The notes under the pieces: model-generated
The model's database searches: none
Seen by the model: the letters and a program-made list of their open reading frames with translations, nothing else
What the model was told of the DNA's origin: nothing
Part shown: positions 1-6,984 of the stretch, piece after piece
Position numbering within the stretch: position 1 is the stretch's first letter
How the letters are laid out: each line of letters starts with the position of its first letter
Origin: Thermaceae bacterium
GTDB taxonomy: Bacteria > Deinococcota > Deinococci > Deinococcales > Marinithermaceae
Assembly (NCBI GenBank): GCA_027023345.1
Contig: JALVVO010000108.1
Location: forward strand, 1-12,595
Length of the DNA stretch: 12,595 bases
Direction: 5' to 3'
Made by a program: the position numbers and the translations under genes

Positions 1-1
1 G

Positions 2-133
2 GCGGGGGCGTTCGGGCTGCTGGCGCCCGAGGTGGGGGCGAGGAGCCAGCTCTTCGTCTCCGCGCTCTTCGCCCTGCTGGGCGCCTGGCCCTTGGTGCGG
101 GCGGGGGCGGCGCGTGGCCGCCCCCGCGGTTAG
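2..133 (+). CDS. C-terminal end of a membrane protein (partial)
   Basis: The last 43 codons of a gene that enters from the left edge, ending in TAG at 131-133. The visible residues include a hydrophobic stretch (about residues 17-33, LFVSALFALLGAWPLV) and then an Arg/Gly/Pro-rich tail, as in the last transmembrane helix and cytoplasmic tail of a transporter. The sequence after the helix is positively charged, which fits a cytoplasmic C-terminus. It converges on sufD, and the two stop codons overlap by two bases, so no terminator separates them. The family cannot be named from this fragment; a major facilitator superfamily permease is only one possibility. Confidence 0.5.
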   Translation, partial: AGAFGLLAPEVGARSQLFVSALFALLGAWPLVRAGAARGRPRG

Positions 134-1446
134 CCCCGGACCTTTTCCTCGATCACCCGGGCCACGTGGCGGGCGAGGTTCTCGAGGGGCACCCGGCCAA
201 GGACGTCCTCGAGGAAGGCCGCGACCAAGAGGTTCTCGGCGCTCTTTTGGCGGATGCCCCGGGTCTCCAGGTAGAAGAGCTGTTCCTCGTCGATGGGCGC
301 GATCGAGGAGCCGTGGGAGCAGCGCACGTCGTTGGCGGCGATCTCGAGCTGGGGGACGCTCTCGACCCGGGCCTTTTTGGAGAGCAGTAGGTTGCGGTTC
401 GTCTGGTAGGCGTCGGTCTTCTGGGCGGCGGGCTCGAGCTTGATCAGCCCCTGGTAGACGATCTGCCCCTCGTCCTTGGCCACGCCCTTGTAGTAGACGT
501 CGCTTCGCGCGTGGGGGGCGACGTGGTGCTGGAGGGTGCAGTGGTCGTGGTGCTGGTCGCCGGCGGCGAAGTAGACCCCGAGCATCTCGGAGTCGGCCCC
601 GGGCCCGAGGAGCTCCGAGCCCACCTCGGTGCGGGCAAAGCCCGCCCCCAGGTTCACCGCTAGGTCCTTAAGGGCGGCGTCCTTTTCAAGGAGGGCCCGC
701 TGGCGGTAGAGGTGGTGGCTCTTTCGGTTCTTGGTCTGGACGTTGGCGTGCACGAGCCGCGCCCCGGGGCGGAGGACGAGCTCGGTCATCCCCACGTGCA
801 CCGCCTCGTCCTCGGACCCGGAGAGGTGCTCCTCGGCGTAGGCGAGGCTCGCGTGGTCGTCGAGCAGGATCAGGGTGCGGGAGACCTCGAGCTCCTCCGC
901 CTCGCTCACGAAGAAGGCGGCGAGGGGCTTTTTCACCTCCACCCCCGCGGGCACGTAGACGAAGGCGCCGTAGGTCCAAAGCGCCGCCGCCAGGGCGGGG
1001 ATTTTGTCGTTCGCGTCACCCCGTTCCCGGGCGGGGATCGCTTTGTAGAGGTTCGCTTCGATGAGCTCGGGGTGGCTCCCTAGGGCCCGGTGCAGGCTCG
1101 TGAGGACGACGCCTTTTTCCCCAAGCTCGGGCTCGAGCTCGGCGTAGACCAGATCCGGGCCCAAGAAGACCAGGAACCCGGCGAGGTCGGCGTCGGCGAG
1201 GCGCTTCCTGACTCCTGCCGGCAGGGCGTCGCGGGAGAGCGCGCGCTCCTTGGGGAGCGCGAGAGGCAGGTCGAAGGGGATCCTTTTCAGCCGGCCGGCG
1301 GCGTAGCGCCAGGGCTCGGTCTTCCGGTCCGGCCAGGGGAGCGCCTCGAAGACCGTACCGGCGCCGGTCCTCGCTTCTTTTAGCCACTCGGGCTCGCCCA
1401 ACCGTTCGGCGAGCTTCTCGGGGCGCGCGGGCAGGACCTCGATCAT
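130..1446 (-). CDS. sufD: SufD, Fe-S cluster scaffold subunit
   Basis: Encodes a 438-residue SufD, which with SufB and SufC forms the cytosolic SufBC2D complex that assembles iron-sulfur clusters. The start is the ATG at 1446, which overlaps the sufB stop as ATGA and has a GGAGGG ribosome binding site at 1456-1461. The reading frame stays open far upstream, but that part is the shadow of sufB. The C-terminal half is the beta-helix core with the VRCSHGSS motif (residues 374-381). His378 corresponds to the conserved SufD histidine implicated in cluster assembly, and the FYLETRGI segment (391-398) is typical of the SufB/SufD C-terminus. The YVPAGVEV segment (164-171) matches the same place in SufB, reflecting their common origin. 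Last gene of the sufCBD operon. Confidence 0.95.
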   Translation of the reverse strand: MIEVLPARPEKLAERLGEPEWLKEARTGAGTVFEALPWPDRKTEPWRYAAGRLKRIPFDLPLALPKERALSRDALPAGVRKRLADADLAGFLVFLGPDLVYAELEPELGEKGVVLTSLHRALGSHPELIEANLYKAIPARERGDANDKIPALAAALWTYGAFVYVPAGVEVKKPLAAFFVSEAEELEVSRTLILLDDHASLAYAEEHLSGSEDEAVHVGMTELVLRPGARLVHANVQTKNRKSHHLYRQRALLEKDAALKDLAVNLGAGFARTEVGSELLGPGADSEMLGVYFAAGDQHHDHCTLQHHVAPHARSDVYYKGVAKDEGQIVYQGLIKLEPAAQKTDAYQTNRNLLLSKKARVESVPQLEIAANDVRCSHGSSIAPIDEEQLFYLETRGIRQKSAENLLVAAFLEDVLGRVPLENLARHVARVIEEKVRG

Positions 1447-2849
1447 CCTACCGATCCCTCCATCTCGAGCTCGATCAGGCGGTTCAGCTCCACCGCGAAC
1501 TCCAGGGGCAGCTCCTTGGTGACCGGCTCCAGGAAGCCCCGCACGATCAGCGCGGCGGCCTCGTCCTCGGGGAGTCCCCGGGTCTGGAGGTAGAAGATCT
1601 GGTCGTCGGCGAGTCGGCTCACCGTGGCCTCGTGCCCGATCTGGGCGGTCTCGTTCTCGATCTCCATGTAGGGGTAGGTGTCGGTCTTGGACTCGGGGTC
1701 GATGAGCAGCGCGTCGCACTCGACGTTGGCCTTGGCCCGGTCGGCCCGCGGGCTTACCTTGACCAGGCCGCGGTAGCTCGCCCGGCCCTCGCCCTTGCTG
1801 ATGGACTTGGAGACGATCCGCCCCGAGGTGTCGGGGGCCTGATGGATGAGTTTTGCCCCGGTGTCGAGGTGCTGGCCGGTCTTGGCGAAGGCGATCGAGA
1901 GCACCTCGCTCCGGGCCCCGCGGCCCTTCAGGATCGAGGAGGGGTACTTCATCGTCACCTTCGAGCCCAGGTTGCCGTCCAGCCACATGTGGTAGCCACC
2001 CTCCTCGACGACGGCCCGCTGGGTGACCAGGTTGTACATGTTCGTGGGCCAGTTCTGGATGGTGGTGTAGCGGGAGTGGGCGTTCTTGTGGACGTAGATC
2101 TCGATCACGCCGGTGTGGAGCGCCTCGGTGGTGTAAAGGGGCGCGGTGCAGCCCTCGATGTAGTGGACCTTGGCCCCTTCGTCCACGATGATCAGGGTGC
2201 GCTCGAACTGGCCAAAGCCCGCGGTGTTGACCCGGAAGTAGGCCTGGAGCGGTACCTCGACCTCGACCCCCGGGGGCACGTAGACGAAGGACCCGCCGGA
2301 CCAGACCGCCGAGTTCAGGGCGGCGAACTTGTTGTCGGTGGGGGGAACGATCTTGGCGAAGTAGCGCTTGAAGAGCTCCTCGTGCTCTTTGAGCCCCTCC
2401 TCGATGGAGACGAAGACGACCCCCAGGCGCTCGAGCTCCTCCTTCACCTTGTGGTAGACCACCTCGGAGTCGTACTGGGCCCCCACCCCGGCGAGCACCT
2501 TCTGCTCCGCCTCGGGGATGCCGAGCCGCTCGTAGGTCTTCTTGATCTCCTCCGGCACCTCGTCCCAGCTCTCCACCGGGCCCCGCGAGGGCGGCTTGAC
2601 GTAGTAGTAGAACTCGTCGAATTTCTTTTCGAGCTCCGAGAGGTCCGGCCCCCACTTGGGCATGGGGAGCTTAAAGAAGGTCTCGAGCGCCTTCAGCCGG
2701 AACTCGGTCATCCAGGCGGGCTCGCCCTTGGCCTCGGAGATCTTCTTGACCGTCTCGGGGGTGAGCCCCTTTAGGGCGAGCTCGGGCTCGATCTCGTCCC
2801 GAAACCCCCAGCGGTAGTCGTCGGCGATGTGCTTTAAGTCCTCAGGCAC
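1443..2849 (-). CDS. sufB: SufB, Fe-S cluster scaffold subunit
   Basis: Encodes a 468-residue SufB, the main scaffold on which SufBC2D builds Fe-S clusters; the length is normal for the family. It starts with GTG at 2849, 8 bases inside the end of sufC, and is preceded by a near-ideal ribosome binding site, AAAGGAGGAGGT, that lies within sufC codons, so translation is coupled. Functional residues seen in E. coli SufB have counterparts here: Cys234 in the IEGCTAP motif, Cys378 in NVECDALLI, and His406-Glu407 in the IGHEATVS motif. The segment YVPPGVEV (190-197) and the C-terminal IFYLQTRG (418-425) are also typical. The stop overlaps the sufD start by four bases. Confidence 0.97.
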   Translation of the reverse strand: MPEDLKHIADDYRWGFRDEIEPELALKGLTPETVKKISEAKGEPAWMTEFRLKALETFFKLPMPKWGPDLSELEKKFDEFYYYVKPPSRGPVESWDEVPEEIKKTYERLGIPEAEQKVLAGVGAQYDSEVVYHKVKEELERLGVVFVSIEEGLKEHEELFKRYFAKIVPPTDNKFAALNSAVWSGGSFVYVPPGVEVEVPLQAYFRVNTAGFGQFERTLIIVDEGAKVHYIEGCTAPLYTTEALHTGVIEIYVHKNAHSRYTTIQNWPTNMYNLVTQRAVVEEGGYHMWLDGNLGSKVTMKYPSSILKGRGARSEVLSIAFAKTGQHLDTGAKLIHQAPDTSGRIVSKSISKGEGRASYRGLVKVSPRADRAKANVECDALLIDPESKTDTYPYMEIENETAQIGHEATVSRLADDQIFYLQTRGLPEDEAAALIVRGFLEPVTKELPLEFAVELNRLIELEMEGSVG

Positions 2850-3594
2850 CCGCCACCTCCTCCTTTAGCCAGTCGTAGCCGCGCCGCTCGAGCTCGAGCG
2901 CGAGCTCGGGCCCGCCGGTCTTCACCACCCGGCCGTCCATCATCACGTGGACCACGTCGGGGACGATGTAGTTGAGGAGCCGCTGGTAGTGGGTGATGAC
3001 GAGGGCGGAAAACTCCGGCCCCCGCATCGAGTTCACCCCGCGGGCCACGACCTTCAGCGCGTCGATGTCGAGGCCGGAGTCGGTCTCGTCGAGGATCGCG
3101 TAGCGGGGACGAAGCACGAGGAGCTGGAGGATCTCGTTCTTCTTCTTCTCGCCGCCGGAGAAGCCCTCGTTCAGGTAGCGGGAGAGGACCGATTCGTCCC
3201 AGTCGAGGAGCTCGATCGCCTCTTTCAGCCGGGCGTAGAACTCGGCGATCCGGGGCTCCTCGCCGAGCCGCTCTCTAAGGGCGAGCCGGAGGAAGTTCGC
3301 CACCTGCACCCCGGGCACCTCGACCGGGTACTGGAAGGCGAGGAAGAGCCCCTTCCTCGCCCGCTCGTCGGGGGCGAGCTCGGTGATGTCCTCGCCGTCC
3401 AGGAGGATCCTCCCCTTTTCCACCCGGTAGTTGGGGTCGCCGGCGATCACCTTGCCGAGGGTGCTCTTGCCGGCGCCGTTCGGGCCCATGAGGGCGTGCA
3501 CCTCGCCGAGCGGAAGGGCGAGGTTCACGCCCTTCAGGATCGTCTTGCCTTCGTGGGAGACCCAGAGGTCCTGGATTTCGAGTCGGTTCGCCAT
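2842..3594 (-). CDS. sufC: SufC, ABC-type ATPase of the SUF complex
   Basis: Encodes a 250-residue SufC, the cytosolic ABC ATPase that dimerises on SufB-SufD and drives the conformational change needed for cluster assembly. All ABC motifs are intact: Walker A GPNGAGKST at 37-45, Q-loop Gln88, signature FSGGEKKKNE at 145-154 (the KKKNE form is typical of SufC), Walker B YAILDE at 165-170 with Glu170, D-loop SGLD at 173-176, and H-loop His202. There are no membrane segments, as expected. ATG at 3594 is chosen because family similarity begins at once. It is the first gene of the sufCBD operon and lies 57 bp downstream of the PLP-enzyme gene, with a candidate promoter and palindrome of its own. 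Confidence 0.97.
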   Translation of the reverse strand: MANRLEIQDLWVSHEGKTILKGVNLALPLGEVHALMGPNGAGKSTLGKVIAGDPNYRVEKGRILLDGEDITELAPDERARKGLFLAFQYPVEVPGVQVANFLRLALRERLGEEPRIAEFYARLKEAIELLDWDESVLSRYLNEGFSGGEKKKNEILQLLVLRPRYAILDETDSGLDIDALKVVARGVNSMRGPEFSALVITHYQRLLNYIVPDVVHVMMDGRVVKTGGPELALELERRGYDWLKEEVAGA

Positions 3595-3614
3595 TCCGCC
3601 CTCCTCAGGGCGGA
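3595..3614 (-). promoter_or_regulatory. Perfect 8-bp palindrome between the sufC promoter and start codon
   Basis: Reading the minus strand, TCCGCCCT (3614-3607), GAGG (3606-3603), AGGGCGGA (3602-3595), immediately followed by the sufC ATG. The two arms are perfect complements. The site touches the last base of the candidate -10 box and its centre contains the GAGG of the likely ribosome binding site. It could be a repressor operator covering the transcription start, or, if transcription starts further upstream, an mRNA hairpin that puts the ribosome binding site in a four-base loop. Confidence 0.45.
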
Positions 3615-3642
3615 GTCTAGCGCTAAATCCCGGTAATGTCTA
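3614..3642 (-). promoter_or_regulatory. Candidate sigma-70-type promoter of sufCBD
   Basis: On the minus strand, TAGACA (3642-3637; 5 of 6 matches to TTGACA) and TAGACT (3619-3614; 4 of 6 to TATAAT) are separated by exactly 17 bp. It lies in the 57-bp gap before sufC and would start transcription near 3607, about 13 nt before the sufC ATG. This suggests sufCBD can be transcribed independently of the upstream PLP-enzyme gene. Recognised by eye only. Confidence 0.5.
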
Positions 3643-3651
3643 GTGGAGAAG

Positions 3652-4749
3652 TCAGGATAGCCGGGACAGCGCCTGCTCGAGGTCGGCAAGGAGCAGCTCG
3701 GTGGGCTCGAGCCCAAAGTGCAGCCGGACCATCCCGCCGGGAAAGCCATAGGCCCGGGCCACCCGGGGCTGGGCAAAAAGGGGCAGCACCAGGGACTCGT
3801 GCCCGCCCCAGGAGACCCCGACCTTGAAGTGCCGAAGCCTGTCGGCGAAGGCGCGGGCGGCGTCCGAGTCTTCAAGCTCAATAGAGACCAGGCTGGCCCC
3901 GTGCCTCAGGTACTTCTTCGCAAGGGGGTCGTCCTCGGCCCAGTAGACCTGCCGGACCGCCGGGTGGTCCTTCAAAAGCGCCGCCGCCCGGGCCGCCGTG
4001 GCCCGGTGCTGCTTGAGCCTCAGCTCCAGGGTGCGGAGCCCGCGGACGAGGAGCCAGGCCTCGAAGGGGGCGAGCTTGGCCCCGAGCAGCATGTAGGGCT
4101 CGCGGAGCGCCTCGACGAGCTCGGCCCGGCCCGCCGCCACCCCGGCGACGACGTCGGAGTGGCCGGAGAAGAACTTGCTCGCCGAGTGGAGCACGAGGTC
4201 GGCGCCAGCCTCGAGGGGCCTCGCCAGCACGCCGGCGGTGTAGGTGGCGTCCACCAGAACGAGCGCCCCCTCGGCGTGGGCGGCCTCGGCGACGGGCTCT
4301 AGGTCCAGGACCTCGAAGGTGTAGGAGGCCGGGGACTCGAGGTAAAGGAGCCGCGCGCCCGGGATCGCCTTCAGGATGCCCTCGGTGTCCCGGGTCTCCA
4401 CGAAGGTGGTCTCGACGCCGAATCGCTTCAGGATCCCGGTGAGGAGGCTGTGGGCCCCGGCGTAGACCGGCCGGTTCGCCACCACCCGGTCGCCGGGGCG
4501 GAGGAAGGCGAAGAGCGCCGCCGCGATCGCGCCCATGCCGCTCGCGAAGGCGCGGGCGGCCTCGGCGCCCTCGAGCTCGGCCACCGCTGCCTCGAAGGCG
4601 GCCACGGTGGGGTTTTCCCCCCGGGTGTAGTAGGGCGCGCCCTCCCGGATCGCGCGCTCGAACGCCTCCACGGTGTCGAAGCCAAAAAGTGAAGTTTGAA
4701 AGAGCGCCGGGGCGGCCTCCCCGAAAAAGGAAACGCGGTCGCGAGCCAT
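3652..4749 (-). CDS. Cys/Met-metabolism PLP-dependent enzyme (cystathionine gamma-synthase/lyase family)
   Basis: A 365-residue member of the trans-sulfuration enzyme family, somewhat shorter than the usual 380-400. The PLP lysine is Lys192 in HSASKFFSGHSDVVAG. Asp167 (VDATYTAG) would bind the pyridine nitrogen, Tyr41 and Arg43 in YTRGENPT would reach the phosphate of the neighbouring subunit, and Tyr96 would stack on the ring. Arg342 in VRLHFGLE fits the substrate carboxylate. Odd point: the family motif ESP(S/T)NP reads ESPASY (138-143), so the conserved Asn is replaced by Ser142. Substrate specificity cannot be told from sequence; lyase, synthase and gamma-lyase activities are all possible. 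It starts at ATG 4749 behind TGAGGG and lies upstream of sufCBD in the same direction, which suggests but does not prove a link to sulfur supply. Confidence 0.85.
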   Translation of the reverse strand: MARDRVSFFGEAAPALFQTSLFGFDTVEAFERAIREGAPYYTRGENPTVAAFEAAVAELEGAEAARAFASGMGAIAAALFAFLRPGDRVVANRPVYAGAHSLLTGILKRFGVETTFVETRDTEGILKAIPGARLLYLESPASYTFEVLDLEPVAEAAHAEGALVLVDATYTAGVLARPLEAGADLVLHSASKFFSGHSDVVAGVAAGRAELVEALREPYMLLGAKLAPFEAWLLVRGLRTLELRLKQHRATAARAAALLKDHPAVRQVYWAEDDPLAKKYLRHGASLVSIELEDSDAARAFADRLRHFKVGVSWGGHESLVLPLFAQPRVARAYGFPGGMVRLHFGLEPTELLLADLEQALSRLS

Positions 4750-4756
4750 CGCCCTC

Positions 4757-4778
4757 AGCTTATCGGCCGAGGTAGGCT
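4757..4778. promoter_or_regulatory. Divergent -10 elements between the PLP-enzyme gene and crcB
   Basis: The two divergent genes are only 35 bp apart. On the minus strand TAAGCT (4762-4757) lies 7 nt before the ATG at 4749. On the plus strand TAGGCT (4773-4778) lies 6 nt before the GTG at 4785. Both fit the TAnnnT -10 pattern placed so that transcription would begin at or next to the start codon, the leaderless layout known to be common in Deinococcus and relatives. No convincing -35 boxes were seen, so this is tentative. Confidence 0.35.
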
Positions 4779-4784
4779 CGGGGG

Positions 4785-5153
4785 GTGGCGGCGTACGTTT
4801 GGATCCTGCTCGGGGGTTCGCTCGGGGCGCTCCTCCGCTACCTGGTCGCGGGGGCGGTGCAGGGGGCGAGCGGGAGCCTCTTTCCCTGGGGCACGCTCCT
4901 GGTGAACCTCGCGGGCAGCTTCCTGCTCGGCTACTTCTACGAGGCCGCGCTGCGCTCGGCGGTCCTGCCCGAGGTGCGGGCCTTTCTCGCGGTGGGCGTG
5001 CTCGGCTCCTTCACCACCTTCTCGGCCTTCGGCTACGAGGCCCTGGCGATGCTTCGCGAGGGGGCGATCCTCCCCGCGCTCGCCTACGGGCTAGGCTCGC
5101 CCCTCCTCGGGGTGGGCGCGGCGCTCATCGGCGTCTGGTTAGGGGGGCGGTAG
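4785..5153 (+). CDS. crcB: CrcB/Fluc fluoride channel
   Basis: A 122-residue inner-membrane protein with four predicted helices, the standard size of a Fluc monomer; Fluc proteins work as antiparallel dimers and export fluoride. Family motifs are clear: GGSLGALLRY (10-19), WGTLLVNLAGSFLLG (35-49) with the conserved pore Asn41, and GVLGSFTTFSAF (71-82) containing the Phe residues of the fluoride path (Phe76, Phe79) and the TTFS helix break. The start is GTG 4785; the alternatives lie inside the first helix. It is followed after 2 nt by a DUF190 gene, a combination seen in many bacteria. No fluoride riboswitch fits in the 35-bp upstream gap. Confidence 0.95.
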   Translation: MAAYVWILLGGSLGALLRYLVAGAVQGASGSLFPWGTLLVNLAGSFLLGYFYEAALRSAVLPEVRAFLAVGVLGSFTTFSAFGYEALAMLREGAILPALAYGLGSPLLGVGAALIGVWLGGR

Positions 5154-5155
5154 CG

Positions 5156-5497
5156 GTGGGTCTAAAAGGCGAGGCCAAGCTGCTTCGGATCTTCGTCGGC
5201 GAGTCGGACCGCTACAGGGGGCGGCCGCTCTACGAGGCCATCGTTCAGAAGGCCCGCGAGGCCGGGCTCGCGGGGGCCTCGGTCTTTCGGGGGATCATGG
5301 GCTACGGGGCGCACTCGAGGATCCATAGCGCCCGGCTCCTCCGCCTCTCCGAGGACCTCCCGGTGATGATCGAGATCGTGGACGAGGCCGAGAAGATCGA
5401 GGCCTTCCTGCCGGTGCTCGACGGGATGATCGCCGAGGGGCTGGTGACGCTCGAGCGCGTCGAGGTGGTCTGGTACCGCGGCCGGGGAGCGGGATAA
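5156..5497 (+). CDS. DUF190 family protein
   Basis: A 113-residue cytosolic protein of the DUF190 family, recognised from the N-terminal LKGEAKLLRIFVGESD segment followed by RGRPLYEAIV (21-30), the centre GASVFRGIMGYG (40-51), and the VMIEIVDEAEKI segment (70-81). These are the hallmark parts of this small alpha/beta, PII-like domain. GTG 5156 is chosen because it gives the usual family N-terminus and has AGGGGGGCGG just upstream inside crcB; the open frame extends further upstream only as a crcB shadow. The gene begins two bases after the crcB stop, so the two are co-transcribed. The family has no established biochemical role; its link with crcB suggests a part in fluoride tolerance, which is inference. 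Confidence 0.85.
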   Translation: MGLKGEAKLLRIFVGESDRYRGRPLYEAIVQKAREAGLAGASVFRGIMGYGAHSRIHSARLLRLSEDLPVMIEIVDEAEKIEAFLPVLDGMIAEGLVTLERVEVVWYRGRGAG

Positions 5498-5500
5498 AAT
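5495..5500 (+). promoter_or_regulatory. Candidate -10 box (TAAAAT) overlapping the DUF190 stop codon
   Basis: TAAAAT, five of six matches to TATAAT, sits 9 nt before the ATG at 5510. Its first three bases are the TAA stop of the DUF190 gene. No Shine-Dalgarno sequence is seen before the ATG, so the downstream gene may be read from a leaderless or near-leaderless transcript. The same hexamer at the same 9-nt distance precedes the vapB-like gene at 12060. Confidence 0.45.
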
Positions 5501-5509
5501 GCGGCTGCT

Positions 5510-6337
5510 ATGAAAAAGTTTGCGGTCTTCGGGATCCTGCTCTTCGGTCTCGCCCTCGCCGGCGTGGGGGCCGTCGCCGACGCGCTTTACGTCGCCTTCA
5601 TGGCCAAGGTCCCGGCGGTGGCGCCCAAGGTGGCCTCGCTTGAGGAGGCCTACCGGATCCAGGACGCCTTCGTCGAGCGGCTAGCCGTGCCGCTCGGGCC
5701 GGTGGTGGGTTACAAGGTGGGGCTCACCAGCAAGCCGGTGCAGAAGAAGTTCGGCATCGACCACCCCCTTCGCGGCCAGCTCCTTGAGAAGATGCTCCTA
5801 AAGAGCGGAGCCGAGGTCCTCGCTCGCTTCGGCGCCCGGCCGATCGCCGAGGCCGACCTCCTGGTACGGGTCAGGGACGCCGGGATCAACGAGGCGAGGA
5901 CGATCGCCGAGGTCTGGGAGCACCTCGACGCGGTGATCCCCTTCATCGAGCTCCCCGACCTCCTGGTGCGAAAAGGCGATCCCCTCACCGCCCCGGTGAT
6001 CACCGCGATCAACGTCGGCGCCCGGCTCGGGGTGACGGGAGCGGCGATCCCCACCGAGCGGATCGCCGCCGGCGACCTGGCGGCGATGACCGTCCACGTC
6101 TACCAGGGCGACGAGGAGGTCATGGCCGTGCCCGGCAAGGCGATCCTCGGCCACCCCTTGAACGCGGTGCTTTGGCTCGTTCAGGACCTGAAGGCCGACG
6201 GCAAGCGGCTAAAGCCCGGGGACCTCGTGAGCCTCGGAAGCCTCGGCCGGCCCCTGCTGCCGAAGCCCGGAACCGAGCTCCGGGTCGTCTACGAAGGGCT
6301 TTTTGGCAACCAAGAGGTCTCGGTGCGCTTTAGGTGA
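5510..6337 (+). CDS. Exported MhpD-like hydratase-fold protein (fumarylacetoacetase-type superfamily)
   Basis: A 275-residue protein related to 2-keto-4-pentenoate hydratase (MhpD), cytosolic enzymes that normally act in aromatic meta-cleavage pathways. Family segments are AYRIQDAF (47-54), GYKVGLTSKPVQ (67-78), AEADLLV (113-119), PFIELPD (144-150) and GHPLNAVLWL (214-223). By alignment from memory, metal ligands would be Glu114, Asp116 (Glu in E. coli MhpD) and Glu147. Unusually, the protein begins with a signal peptide: MKKF, a hydrophobic core to about residue 19, and a possible cleavage site after Ala-Val-Ala24. The domain starts after this, so the signal is an addition, not a wrong start. 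The real substrate is unknown. It overlaps the next gene as GTGA. Confidence 0.8.
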   Translation: MKKFAVFGILLFGLALAGVGAVADALYVAFMAKVPAVAPKVASLEEAYRIQDAFVERLAVPLGPVVGYKVGLTSKPVQKKFGIDHPLRGQLLEKMLLKSGAEVLARFGARPIAEADLLVRVRDAGINEARTIAEVWEHLDAVIPFIELPDLLVRKGDPLTAPVITAINVGARLGVTGAAIPTERIAAGDLAAMTVHVYQGDEEVMAVPGKAILGHPLNAVLWLVQDLKADGKRLKPGDLVSLGSLGRPLLPKPGTELRVVYEGLFGNQEVSVRFR

Positions 6338-6795
6338 GCTCCTCCGCTCCGAGGCCCCTGCTCCTCCCCGTACGCCGCCGGGATGATTTCGACTGGTCCG
6401 AGCTCGAGAGGGCCGACCTAAGCGAGGGGACCGGGTTGGTGGCGAAGCTTCTTGCGGAGTTCGCCGACGAGGGCGGGCAGGAAGGGGTTTGGCTTTGGGC
6501 GCTTGTGCGTGCCAAACGGGTGCTGGCCGCCGCCGGCGTGCGGCGGGAGCCTTGCCGGGACCTAAGCCTCTTCCATGCCGCGCGGATCGTAGGGATTTAC
6601 GTCCACCCCGACCACCGGGAACGGGGCTACGGTGAGCGGCTCTTCGCTCGTATCCTCCGCCACGCCCAGGGGCGGTTCCGCAGGCTCACCGCCCGCGCCG
6701 GGAGCGAGACCGCGGCGGGGTTCCTCGAGCACCACGGCTTCGTGCCCCTCGACCACCCTTGCGTAAGCCACTTTCGCCTGGTGGGAAAGCGCTAG
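6334..6795 (+). CDS. GNAT family N-acetyltransferase
   Basis: A 153-residue single-domain GNAT protein, predicted to transfer an acetyl group from acetyl-CoA to an unidentified amine. The acetyl-CoA site is plain in IVGIYVHPDHRERGYGERLF (residues 85-104): strand beta4 followed by the pyrophosphate loop Arg95-x-x-Gly98-x-Gly100. The C-terminal AAGFLEHHGFVPL (127-139) is the usual helix and strand after it. The GTG start at 6334 overlaps the previous stop as GTGA, so translation is coupled to the hydratase-like gene. The N-terminal 60 residues do not point to a particular substrate class. Confidence 0.85.
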   Translation: MSSSAPRPLLLPVRRRDDFDWSELERADLSEGTGLVAKLLAEFADEGGQEGVWLWALVRAKRVLAAAGVRREPCRDLSLFHAARIVGIYVHPDHRERGYGERLFARILRHAQGRFRRLTARAGSETAAGFLEHHGFVPLDHPCVSHFRLVGKR

Positions 6796-6984
6796 GGTGG
6801 GGGAATACCGTTGCCGCCAGGCCAGGGGCCCGCGAAGAAGTTCCCGGTCTTCACCTACGTACCCCCGGCCAAGCTGCCGCCGCCCGAGGCTTGCCGCGTC
6901 TGGGTCGGGGGGCGCCACCGGCCCTGCCCTACGTTGGCCAGCCTGTTTGCCCTCATGGGCGAAAAAGCTCGGCACGGCTTTTAG
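6796..6984 (+). pseudogene. Possible small gene remnant with a PPP-x-x-CR-x-W motif
   Basis: After the GNAT stop the same frame stays open to TAG at 6982-6984. From about 6811 it reads like protein: PPGQGPAKKF, then FTYVPPAKLPPPEACRVW, then a Gly/His/Arg/Cys/Pro segment. The arrangement PPP-x-x-CR-x-W-x-x-G recalls small Pro-rich exported proteins annotated as hypothetical in many bacteria. There is no ATG in a useful place and no signal peptide; TTG at 6811 is the only plausible start and has no obvious ribosome binding site. It may be the decayed middle of a longer gene. Weak evidence; other frames here look non-coding. Confidence 0.25.

Noticed and set aside
1447..2655. A very long minus-strand frame that would fuse about 400 extra residues to the N-terminus of SufD
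   Set aside because: The extra part is the out-of-frame image of sufB: Arg/Gly/Pro-rich and without domain motifs. The SufD start at 1446 has a ribosome binding site and the usual length.
1632..2774. Long plus-strand open frames antisense to sufB, sufC and the PLP-enzyme gene
   Set aside because: They follow the codon pattern of the genes on the other strand, as expected in GC-rich DNA, and have no recognisable motifs or ribosome binding sites.
4750..4784. Fluoride riboswitch upstream of crcB
   Set aside because: The gap to the divergent gene is 35 bp and contains no matching structure.
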